Shown here: piece after piece, positions 58,426 through 64,000 of the stretch
Numbering within the stretch: position 1 is the stretch's first letter
Layout of the letters: each line of letters starts with the position of its first letter
Source: a virus
Virus record (IMG/VR): IMGVR_UViG_3300007770_001284
Span: 186,001 to 250,000 of that record
DNA length: 64,000 bases
Strand: one strand, 5' to 3'
The notes under the pieces: generated by a model
The model's input: only the letters and a program-made list of their open reading frames with translations
Database searches by the model: none
Told to the model about the DNA's origin: nothing
Position numbers and translations under genes: made by a program

Positions 58426-59049
58426 ATGATTAGACTATCAACGAAATTACCACGCAGGCTAGCGATTGCTGTCTCGGGTGGACCTGATTCAATGGCAGCT
58501 CTAGATTTTCTTTCACGAAGCAACAAAGAAATTCTGGTGTTGCACTTTAATCACAACACCCACCATGCGCAAAGTGCTGAAAATGTAGTATCTGATTATT
58601 GCGGCTCTAAAAGCATTCCCCATATAATTGGTGGCCTCAAAGAGGCCGTTCCTCCCGGCATGTCTAAAGAAGACTTTTGGCGGAAGGCTCGCTACGATTT
58701 TTTTGAGCGTGAGGCGGGTGATTTGCCTGTTGTTACGTGTCACCACCTTGATGATGTTGTAGAAACCTGGCTGTTTACGGCTTTCCATGGAGAGGCTAGA
58801 TTAATCCCATCGAAGCGCGGAAGGTATCTGAGGCCGTTTCTAGAGACGAGAAAGGCAGTGTTTGAGGACTGGTGTGACCGAAAGGATGTGCCATACGTAA
58901 TAGATTCAAGTAATTTCGATATTTCTTTTATGAGAAATTATATTAGACATGAAGTCGTACCGAAAGCCCTTATGGTTAATCCAGGGTTGCCAAAGGTCCT
59001 ACGAAAAAAGATTGTGAATAATCCTGTAATATTTACAGAAGCTGTTTAG
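58426..59049 (+). CDS. tilS: tRNA(Ile)-lysidine synthetase-like protein
   Basis: The 207-residue protein has the N-type PP-loop SGGPDS (17-22), VLHFNHNTHHA, KEDFWRKARYDFFE and HLDDVVETWL of the TilS catalytic domain. It should change C34 of a CAT tRNA-Ile to lysidine using ATP and lysine. The C-terminal tRNA-binding domains of full TilS are absent, as in some short forms. The start was set past the tRNA; a longer reading begins inside the tRNA and is false. Confidence 0.9.
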   Translation: MIRLSTKLPRRLAIAVSGGPDSMAALDFLSRSNKEILVLHFNHNTHHAQSAENVVSDYCGSKSIPHIIGGLKEAVPPGMSKEDFWRKARYDFFEREAGDLPVVTCHHLDDVVETWLFTAFHGEARLIPSKRGRYLRPFLETRKAVFEDWCDRKDVPYVIDSSNFDISFMRNYIRHEVVPKALMVNPGLPKVLRKKIVNNPVIFTEAV

Positions 59050-59071
59050 ATTTATCTTCAAGGGAGAAACA

Positions 59072-59263
59072 GTGGGTTCAAAAACGGAGCGTCAAAATCA
59101 GCACATTAAGCGGATTGAAAAGAAGATTAGAAAGTTTACAAAAAGGGGTAAGTCCACAGAGAGGCTCACAAAAGAACTTGGTTATATGATGGGTGAAGAC
59201 AGGCCTGAGTTTAAGACAGGCCGCGATGTCGATCCCAGACTAAAGAAGACATGGCAAAATTAG
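59072..59263 (+). CDS. Small basic protein
   Basis: The 63-residue protein is Lys/Arg-rich and helical (HIKRIEKKIRKFTKRGKSTE). GTG start after AGGGAG. It may bind nucleic acid. No family recognised. Confidence 0.5.
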   Translation: MGSKTERQNQHIKRIEKKIRKFTKRGKSTERLTKELGYMMGEDRPEFKTGRDVDPRLKKTWQN

Positions 59264-59275
59264 GAGTGAAGAAAA

Positions 59276-59422
59276 ATGGCAACAAATAGAATTACAAATG
59301 TAGCACAATCGTTATCTAGCGTGCGTGATGACGCTAGTAAACTTAAACGGCTTGTTTATGTGGTGTGCTTAATTGAATTACTGCATGTCGGCTGGTCTGT
59401 TTTTACTTACTTTTCCAGCTGA
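59276..59422 (+). CDS. Small membrane protein
   Basis: The 48-residue frame (starting MATNRITNVAQSLSS) has a polar helix then a hydrophobic helix (RLVYVVCLIELLHVGWSVF). It starts 12 bases after the preceding stop, with GGAGTGAAG upstream. The function is unknown. Confidence 0.5.
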   Translation: MATNRITNVAQSLSSVRDDASKLKRLVYVVCLIELLHVGWSVFTYFSS

Positions 59423-59434
59423 TTGCCTAATTTG

Positions 59435-59510
59435 GGGCCGTTAGCTCAACAGGTAGAGCAAAAGACTTTTAATCTTTAGGTTCAGGGTTCGAGTCCCTGG
59501 CGGCTCACCA
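59435..59510 (+). tRNA. tRNA-Lys (TTT)
   Basis: Acceptor GGGCCGT pairs with GCGGCTC, with a D-arm GCTC/GAGC, anticodon loop CTTTTAA and T-arm TTCGAGT. Encoded CCA. It reads AAA/AAG. Confidence 0.95.
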
Positions 59511-59552
59511 CTACTAATTTTTTGTAGCATAATTATGACTAGAACACAAAGA

Positions 59553-59625
59553 TGGGGTGTAGCATAATTGGCAGTGCACCGGGTTGTTACCCCGGAGGTT
59601 GGTGGTTCGAATCCACCCGCCCCAG
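59553..59625 (+). tRNA. tRNA-Asn (GTT)
   Basis: Acceptor TGGGGTG pairs with CGCCCCA, D-arm GCAT/GTGC, anticodon loop TTGTTAC and T-arm TTCGAAT. CCA is not encoded (discriminator G is followed by CCT), so it needs a CCA-adding enzyme. Confidence 0.93.
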
Positions 59626-59634
59626 CCTTGGTAC

Positions 59635-59823
59635 ATGGAATATAAGATGAGTGGATTTTTACTATTTTTGACAGGCTGTTATCTTGGTTTGGATGCTTTA
59701 AATAATGAGTGTCCGGGTGGCTCTAATTGCTGGTGCCCGTGGGACACTGCTCATGAATATTTTCCACCCCTTGATGAACATAATAACATCATTTGTGATG
59801 ATTCTGGTGAAGGGAACCAATAA
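59635..59823 (+). CDS. Small lipoprotein
   Basis: The 62-residue protein has a short signal sequence with lipobox FLTGC (Cys near residue 14) followed by a Cys- and Asp-rich mature part (CPGGSNCWCPWD). It should be attached to the outer membrane. A longer reading begins inside the tRNA-Asn and is not used. Confidence 0.6.
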   Translation: MEYKMSGFLLFLTGCYLGLDALNNECPGGSNCWCPWDTAHEYFPPLDEHNNIICDDSGEGNQ

Positions 59824-59825
59824 GA

Positions 59826-60230
59826 ATGCAGACGTCTAATTCGATTACAGGGTACTATTGTCGAACGTGTAATAATACAATTTTTTCTAGGACTCGTCAC
59901 GATTTTCGAACGTGTATGTGTTGGCGAGACAAGTCTAAGCGCACAGGCGTCGCCGTTGACGGCGGTCGGGACTATTTTAGAGTTTCGCTTGAGAAGCACT
60001 TCAAGGGTGAAAAGGTTGAGATTGAAGTACGTCTTTTGGCTCATGAATTATACGATGATTGGAACCATCGTCATGACCGCTGGGGCATGCATAGCGGAAA
60101 AATAGAAATGATTCCTATTCCAATAAGCACTAGTCGTAAGTCTTGTAGGCCGCTAGACAAAGCGATTAAGGGTCAAGAAGAAGAATATGAAGATGAGATT
60201 GAGCTTTATAAGACCTACGGTGGAGATTGA
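59826..60230 (+). CDS. Zinc-ribbon-like phage protein (DUF7695-like)
   Basis: The 134-residue protein has CRTCNNT near residue 12 and CMCW near 30, with DFRTC and the following VAVDGGRDYFRV, like small DUF7695-type phage proteins. It ends in an acidic helix. The molecular role is unknown. Confidence 0.65.
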   Translation: MQTSNSITGYYCRTCNNTIFSRTRHDFRTCMCWRDKSKRTGVAVDGGRDYFRVSLEKHFKGEKVEIEVRLLAHELYDDWNHRHDRWGMHSGKIEMIPIPISTSRKSCRPLDKAIKGQEEEYEDEIELYKTYGGD

Positions 60231-60234
60231 CTGT

Positions 60235-60441
60235 TCACCAGCTTTTTTCGATACATGAGCTATTGATGAATATCATTTCGTCTAATTCGGTCAGCACCCA
60301 AAAATCGAAAGTAGTCCATCCGTTTTCTCGTAAAACTTCTGTTTTGTGAATTTTTACGATGATTGCTAACTTGCCATGTCCACGATATCTCTGCTTTAGG
60401 CGTATCAAGTCCCCTACGCTGTATTTTGAGTCAGCTGTCAT
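60235..60441 (-). CDS. Small barrel protein (minus strand)
   Basis: The 68-residue minus-strand frame has a KOW/SH3-like pattern (KYSVGDLIRLKQRYRGHGKL) as in other small proteins here. It converges on the previous gene. Its ribosome site is weak, so confidence is moderate. Confidence 0.5.
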   Translation of the reverse strand: MTADSKYSVGDLIRLKQRYRGHGKLAIIVKIHKTEVLRENGWTTFDFWVLTELDEMIFINSSCIEKSW

Positions 60442-60492
60442 TATAAAGTAAGCATTGCCCCCTGGAATATAAGTAGTATTAGGGGTCGAGAA

Positions 60493-60993
60493 TTGCGCAT
60501 ACGCTTGCCAAAGATATCAAACGCTATGCTACTGTGGTGGCTCTGCTTCTGCACGATGCTTGTGGGAGCTGAGCTGGCGTATGTTTACGGGCTTCTCCAG
60601 GAAATTATGATGAATGATGTAACAAGGATTACATTCATCGTCGCTGCGATTCTTGTGTGGCAATCGATCGCTTGTGGGATTGAAATCGGGAAGACAAGGT
60701 TTTCATGGGACCTCGGAAAACCAAATCCCACTTTAGAGCGCGGGTGGTTTTTTAGTGACATCGTACTTTCTCTTGGAATGATAGGCACCGTTGTTGGGTT
60801 CATGATGATGCTGGCTGGTTTTGCGACATTAGACTTTTCTGATATTGAAGCTGCACAAGAGATGGTCGCTCGTTTGGGCGCCGGGATGGCAACTGCGCTG
60901 TCTACAACTCTCACTGGGCTAATAGCAAGTGTTCTTTTAAAGCTTCAATTTTTTATGCTTGAGCGAACACTGGAGCGTGAGGAGCACGGGTGA
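60493..60993 (+). CDS. MotA/TolQ/ExbB-like proton channel subunit
   Basis: The 166-residue protein has three transmembrane helices (LLWWLCFCTMLVGAELAYVY, ITFIVAAILVWQSIACGI, then a helix with IVLSLGMIGTVVGFMMML and GMATALSTTLTGLIASVLL). The GMIGTVVGF and GMATALSTTLTGL motifs match the MotA/TolQ/ExbB family, including ZorA of Zorya. It should build a proton-driven stator with the next gene product. TTG start after AGGGG. Confidence 0.85.
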   Translation: MRIRLPKISNAMLLWWLCFCTMLVGAELAYVYGLLQEIMMNDVTRITFIVAAILVWQSIACGIEIGKTRFSWDLGKPNPTLERGWFFSDIVLSLGMIGTVVGFMMMLAGFATLDFSDIEAAQEMVARLGAGMATALSTTLTGLIASVLLKLQFFMLERTLEREEHG

Positions 60994-61601
60994 GACGCTC
61001 GTATCATTCTAACCTGGCATTTTTAGACGTACTTTTTAACACGCTTCTATGCTTTGTTGTATTTTTTGTTATTGCGTTGATCTTCATGCAAAGGGAAGAT
61101 ACCTCAGAGGCCGATGTTGAGCTGTCTGCTTATGTCATTATTGTTGCCAGTTGGCCAGGTGAATATGATGATGATGTAGATTTGTACGTTCGTGATCCTC
61201 GGGGCGAAGTTGTTTTCTTCCGTCAGATGAATAATTCTGTGATGCATTTAGATCGTGATGATCTGGGCACTCACTATGATAATCCAAATTACGACACAGT
61301 CGATACAGCTGCTGAACCAGAAAATCGAGAGATTGTAATGATTAGAAGAAAGATTCCTGGCGAGTTTATTGTTAATGCGCACATGTACAATAAAGTGACA
61401 GATGACCCAATCCCTGTCCGCGTAACTGTTTATCGTATCTCTCCACGTAAGGAGATTGCTGATACTATTTTAATGTTTACGTATCGTGGACAAGAAGAAA
61501 CGGTCTGCAGGTTTACCATAGATTCTGGCGGAAAGATTTTAGACATCAATGACCTGCCCCATGTGATTGCAGGAGAAATCCTTCATGGCGGATATTATTA
61601 A
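60990..61601 (+). CDS. ExbD/TolR/MotB-like partner with DUF2135-like domain
   Basis: The 203-residue protein has one N-terminal membrane helix containing Asp13 in AFLDVLFNTLL, aligned with the proton-carrying Asp of ExbD/TolR/MotB. The periplasmic part has DVDLYVRDPRGEVVFF, like DUF2135-type domains, instead of an OmpA peptidoglycan-binding domain. GTG start overlaps the MotA-like gene by four bases, and the next gene overlaps its stop. Confidence 0.8.
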   Translation: MRRSYHSNLAFLDVLFNTLLCFVVFFVIALIFMQREDTSEADVELSAYVIIVASWPGEYDDDVDLYVRDPRGEVVFFRQMNNSVMHLDRDDLGTHYDNPNYDTVDTAAEPENREIVMIRRKIPGEFIVNAHMYNKVTDDPIPVRVTVYRISPRKEIADTILMFTYRGQEETVCRFTIDSGGKILDINDLPHVIAGEILHGGYY

Positions 61602-62119
61602 TGAGTTTCTTAGTTTATCTAACCATCGTATCTATTTGCGTCGCGGTTTGTTTGGTACAGTCAAATTTGCACCAAGCGTTGAAGGTAATGCTTGTTGTTG
61701 TATTAATGCACGGTTACCTGACAGCTTTTTCTACGTTTAGGGACGTGAGCGGCTATCCAACACAGGCTGATTTACCTGAAGAATTTGAAGTGGTGTGGGC
61801 TCGAGCAGTTGAAATACCTCAGAACGATGTTAAGTTTATAGAGCTGTGGGTGGCTTATGATTTTTCTTTTACTGAGGTGTGGATAAGTCGATTTTCTCTG
61901 GCACACAGAAAAGATTCACTATCAAGAGTTTATAGACTTCCTTATTCACAAGAGAATCATGAGTTTGTTCTTGAGATGCAGCAAGCAATTCAATTGGGCA
62001 AGCAGATGAAGCTATCTTTTCAAAATATTTCAATGGATGAGAAAATCGATTTACGAGAAGCAGCACAGAATTACGCGATTAACCACGAAGAGTGGGTCAT
62101 TAGTAAACAATCCAAATAA
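61601..62119 (+). CDS. Membrane protein, third member of proton-channel operon
   Basis: The 172-residue protein has two N-terminal membrane helices (FLVYLTIVSICVAVCLV, LKVMLVVVLMHGYLTAF) and a soluble alpha/beta part (FEVVWARAVEIPQNDVKFIEL). Its ATG overlaps the preceding stop. It is probably a partner or regulator of the proton-channel pair. No family recognised. Confidence 0.65.
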   Translation: MSFLVYLTIVSICVAVCLVQSNLHQALKVMLVVVLMHGYLTAFSTFRDVSGYPTQADLPEEFEVVWARAVEIPQNDVKFIELWVAYDFSFTEVWISRFSLAHRKDSLSRVYRLPYSQENHEFVLEMQQAIQLGKQMKLSFQNISMDEKIDLREAAQNYAINHEEWVISKQSK

Positions 62120-62180
62120 TATGTACAAGCATAGTAAACCTATTATTTATTAATTGGTTGATAAAACCAAGGAGCGAAAC

Positions 62181-62489
62181 ATGTTTACTATATTGGCTGC
62201 ATTTTGTCTGGGGTGTGCAACACACGCACATACACACCACAGGACCCCCCCTCCACCGACTCCGAAACCGTCAGTTTCGGTATCTGTGAATTGGGCATGG
62301 GTCGATGCACACTGGTCTCACGGCGTTCGAGTTAAGTCTCACTGGGCTCATCCCCACTATGGGAAGTCCTATCGTTCACGGACTGTAGGTCCACCCCCAC
62401 CTCGTCCCCACATGGGGGCCCATTGGGAACCTGGACATTGGGAAAGACGCGGCCACCGTAGAGTATGGGTGGCAGGCCACTGGTCGTAA
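62181..62489 (+). CDS. Secreted YXWGXW-type protein
   Basis: The 102-residue protein has a short hydrophobic leader with a possible lipobox (FCLGC) and a His/Trp/Pro-rich mature part ending in the YXWGXW-style repeat PGHWERRGHRRVWVAGHW. The start was chosen by AAGGAGCG before this ATG. Its role in the envelope is unknown. Confidence 0.6.
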   Translation: MFTILAAFCLGCATHAHTHHRTPPPPTPKPSVSVSVNWAWVDAHWSHGVRVKSHWAHPHYGKSYRSRTVGPPPPRPHMGAHWEPGHWERRGHRRVWVAGHWS

Positions 62490-62595
62490 AATGAGTGATG
62501 GCGCGGTGTTGCTCGTGCAGCGATGCACAAATTTATAAAGTAAAAGGTGAACGACGTCCGCGCGCGTCAAGTAACCACCATTTTTTTAGCAAAAA

Positions 62596-62624
62596 TTGTA
62601 CATTTGTGAAAAAAGGCTTATACT
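62596..62624 (+). promoter_or_regulatory. Sigma70-like promoter of lipoprotein operon
   Basis: TTGTAC and TATACT are 17 bases apart. The 189 bases between the YXWGXW gene and the lipoprotein gene hold no other clear feature. Confidence 0.55.
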
Positions 62625-62677
62625 TTCTGGAGTTTAGAGTATAAATAAAGGTCTCACCCACAAAGGAGAGAATACAA

Positions 62678-62809
62678 ATGTGGAAGTACGGAGCAGTTGC
62701 CTTCATGGCAGCTATTTTTTTTGGGTCGTTAATTGCATGTAGCGATGACGGCGATGATACAGCAGTTGAAGATACAGCAGTTGAAGATACGGCGCAGGAG
62801 TCAGAGTAA
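62678..62809 (+). CDS. Small lipoprotein
   Basis: The 43-residue protein has a classic lipobox LIAC near residue 20 and a short acidic mature part with a tandem DTAVE repeat (encoded by two copies of a 15-base unit). GGAGAG precedes the ATG. Its stop directly abuts the next ATG. A spanin-type partner role for lysis is possible. Confidence 0.75.
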   Translation: MWKYGAVAFMAAIFFGSLIACSDDGDDTAVEDTAVEDTAQESE

Positions 62810-63094
62810 ATGATCAATCATCTTAAGAATCTATGGGCAAAGTGGAAGGTACAGATTTCCGTTGTTGGTGGTGCTATAATCATAGCAACAGCATGGGGAA
62901 CTTGTACAGTCCAACCAGCCCAAGTTGAGGAAGCTGAGGAGTCATCCGAAGGTAGTGAAGAAGCAGTTGAAGAGGTGTCAAATTCTAGTGTAGCCCCCAC
63001 TGAAAATGAGACAATATCAGCAGCCGATGAAAATGGTGAGGCTAGCACTACCAACGTAACGAACACAACCGTTACGAATAAGGGTGATAACTAG
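62810..63094 (+). CDS. Membrane-anchored acidic protein
   Basis: The 94-residue protein has a basic start, one transmembrane helix (ISVVGGAIIIATAWGTCTV) and a long acidic Ser/Glu/Thr-rich tail. Its ATG directly follows the lipoprotein stop, so the two are co-expressed and may interact. A spanin-like pair is possible but unproven. Ends just before a terminator. Confidence 0.6.
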   Translation: MINHLKNLWAKWKVQISVVGGAIIIATAWGTCTVQPAQVEEAEESSEGSEEAVEEVSNSSVAPTENETISAADENGEASTTNVTNTTVTNKGDN

Positions 63095-63144
63095 AGATTT
63101 TCTCTCCGCAGGGAGGCACGGGATTATAGGTGTCTCATATCCGT

Positions 63145-63182
63145 AAAGAGGACCATTAATTTGGTCCTCTTTTTTATTTTTT
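63145..63182 (+). terminator. Rho-independent terminator
   Basis: A ten-base-pair stem (AAAGAGGACC with GGTCCTCTTT) and an eight-base loop are followed by a T-rich run. It ends the lipoprotein operon. Confidence 0.88.
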
Positions 63183-63204
63183 ATTTCGTGTATAAGGAGA
63201 TAAC

Positions 63205-63291
63205 ATGTCTGTTTATTTTGCTGTCGGTATAATGAGCGCCCTATGGGGTGTTGCCGGTGTTGGAATGGCTTTCGAAACATTTCGAGATTAA
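63205..63291 (+). CDS. Very small hydrophobic protein
   Basis: A 28-residue frame (starting MSVYFAVGIMSALWG) has AAGGAGA at the right distance and a single hydrophobic helix. It lies after the terminator and before the tRNA promoter. It may be real, but the size makes it uncertain. Confidence 0.4.
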   Translation: MSVYFAVGIMSALWGVAGVGMAFETFRD

Positions 63292-63295
63292 TACA

Positions 63296-63324
63296 TTGAA
63301 CTTTTCGAGGTAAGGAGCTATAAT
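63296..63324 (+). promoter_or_regulatory. Promoter of tRNA-Arg, TTGAAC-17-TATAAT
   Basis: Near-consensus hexamers with a 17-base spacer end nine bases before the tRNA, as expected for its transcription start. Confidence 0.75.
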
Positions 63325-63332
63325 GAATTTGA

Positions 63333-63408
63333 GCCTCCTTAGCTCAGTGGATAGAGCACCGGCCTTCTAAGCCGTAGGTCGCAGGTTCGAATCCTGCAGG
63401 GGGTGCCA
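63333..63408 (+). tRNA. tRNA-Arg (TCT)
   Basis: Acceptor GCCTCCT pairs with AGGGGGT (two G-U pairs), D-arm GCTC/GAGC, anticodon loop CTTCTAA and T-arm TTCGAAT, with encoded CCA. It reads AGA/AGG, which is common in this A/T-leaning genome. Confidence 0.95.
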
Positions 63409-63427
63409 TTACAGGAGAAGTGTTATT

Positions 63428-63586
63428 ATGGCAAGGAATTTTTTAAGCTCAAGTAGGTTTAGCTTGTTTTGTGCGGTCTTGAATGTCGCATTTGCCCTAC
63501 AGGCGTTTTCACACGGTAGCTGGATATTTGGAGCGATTTGCACAGTTTTTGCATGCCTTTGCTTTAGCAATTACAAGCGTGCATAA
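63428..63586 (+). CDS. Small membrane protein
   Basis: The 52-residue frame (starting MARNFLSSSRFSLFC) has two hydrophobic helices. GGAGAAG precedes its ATG, and its stop overlaps the next start. The function is unknown. Confidence 0.55.
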   Translation: MARNFLSSSRFSLFCAVLNVAFALQAFSHGSWIFGAICTVFACLCFSNYKRA

Positions 63587-64000
63587 TGAAAAATAGGTTC
63601 GTCATTTTCTGTGGTCCGATGTTCGGCGGAAAGACGTCGAAGTTGCTCAGCGCGATCGATCGATACAGTTATCAAAAAAGAACAATCCTCGCGTTTAAGC
63701 CCTGCGTTGATGATCGGTATGACAATAATTCCATTGTTACTCACACTGGCGGAAATGTCGCAGCAGCTGTCGTTGACAATGGTGAAGACATCCTTGCTAG
63801 CGTAGAGATCTTTACTTCCCCCATCGTGATTGCGGTTGATGAAGCTTTCATGATACCCGGCTCGGGAAAAGCTTTGGTTGAGCTCTACAACCGCGGTCAC
63901 ACTATACTAATTTCGAGCCTCCAGCTTTCTTCTAGCGGTGAGGCCTATGGTGAAATTGCGCAGATGATGCCATACGCAACAAAGATCGAAATATGTCCCG
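63586..64000 (+). CDS. tdk: Thymidine kinase, cut by the window end
   Basis: The first 138 residues have the P-loop GPMFGGKT (10-17), the DEAF-type motif VDEAFMI and ISSLQLSSSGEAYGE, which is the thymidine-binding region of type II thymidine kinases. The C-terminal zinc ligands lie beyond the window. It salvages thymidine to dTMP with ATP. The start overlaps the preceding stop codon. Confidence 0.9.
   Translation, partial: MKNRFVIFCGPMFGGKTSKLLSAIDRYSYQKRTILAFKPCVDDRYDNNSIVTHTGGNVAAAVVDNGEDILASVEIFTSPIVIAVDEAFMIPGSGKALVELYNRGHTILISSLQLSSSGEAYGEIAQMMPYATKIEICP

Noticed and set aside
59584-59634. N-terminal extension of the lipoprotein starting inside tRNA-Asn
   Set aside because: The sequence belongs to the tRNA, and the extension would spoil the lipoprotein signal.
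1-64000. CRISPR array, insertion sequence or prophage attachment site
   Set aside because: No regularly spaced repeats, transposase genes or flanking direct repeats were seen by reading.
1-64000. Window as ordinary bacterial chromosome or plasmid
   Set aside because: No ribosomal, core metabolic or plasmid replication genes; dense overlapping small genes, endolysin, phage exonuclease, T4-style motifs and tRNA cluster fit a large phage.

Overview
The window reads as one segment of a large (probably jumbo) tailed-phage genome infecting a Gram-negative bacterium. Over 90% of it is tightly packed small genes, many joined by ATGA or TAATG overlaps and nearly all on the + strand. It mixes phage replication and nucleotide enzymes with phage lysis functions and host-like genes that large phages collect: ClpP, glutamine synthetase, GroEL, sigma factor, FtsZ-like protein, peptide deformylase, tRNAs and tmRNA. 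I see no terminase, portal, major capsid, tail sheath, ribosomal protein, CRISPR array or insertion sequence. The phage assignment therefore rests on gene content and layout, not on a hallmark virion gene. Lipoproteins, a MotA/ExbB-type pair and a tmRNA tag ending in ALAA favour a Gram-negative host.

Layout. 0-7.5 kb: ClpP-like protease, thioesterase, amidase endolysin, type II glutamine synthetase, MBD4-like DNA glycosylase, all-alpha NTP pyrophosphatase, J-domain protein, HExxH protein and a glycosyltransferase. 7.6-18.3 kb: DNA polymerase III alpha, a thymidylate-synthase-family enzyme, a sugar cluster (UDP-galactopyranose mutase, glycosyltransferase, nucleotide-kinase-like protein, NDP-sugar epimerase, cupin), a DHH phosphoesterase, an MT-A70 methyltransferase and dCMP deaminase. 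18.3-30 kb: acidic, helical proteins that look like prohead core, internal or accessory virion proteins, with an Fe/Mn superoxide dismutase homologue, a RHH protein, holin-like and spanin-like membrane proteins, a ParB-like domain and a pterin-dehydratase-like protein. 30-39.9 kb: PD-(D/E)XK-like protein, 5'-3' exonuclease, GroEL, a sigma factor with a separate region-4-like protein, peptide deformylase, a second CMP/dCMP deaminase, small beta-barrel proteins and a SpoT/MESH1-like alarmone hydrolase. 39.9-42.5 kb (minus strand): P-loop kinase, FtsZ-like GTPase and a complete tmRNA. 42.5-56.1 kb: a cargo cluster. 56-64 kb: trypsin-like protease, small membrane proteins, four tRNAs (CAT, Lys, Asn, Arg), TilS, a MotA/ExbB plus ExbD/MotB-like operon, lipoproteins and thymidine kinase (cut by the window end).

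The most striking system is in 42.5-55.3 kb. About a dozen consecutive proteins start with, end with or carry internally a short helix of the form LLREYIRxLLxE. It resembles the N-terminal capsid-targeting sequence that T4 uses to load internal proteins (IPI-III, Alt) into the prohead and that the prohead protease removes after a (L/I)xxE site. The attached domains look like effectors: ADP-ribosyltransferases with an R-S-E signature, GNAT acetyltransferases, HAD phosphatases (one of the Swiss-Army-Knife RNA-repair type), a 2H phosphoesterase, a tRNA-nucleotidyltransferase, DUF192 and an HExxH protease. Several are fused into polyproteins with the helix between domains, as if the prohead protease both targets and dices them. 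I infer a packaged, co-injected effector arsenal. A second candidate system is a possible DNA-hypermodification pathway at 11.2-16.4 kb, and a third is the proton-channel-like trio at 60.5-62.1 kb.

Four chaperone, proteolysis or translation-repair functions (ClpP, GroEL, J-domain protein, tmRNA) and tRNA functions (TilS, CCA-type nucleotidyltransferase, tRNAs, deformylase) suggest the phage takes over host protein quality control and decoding. Most promoters I could find share a GTGnAA-17-TATAAT pattern, often with GG just before the -10.
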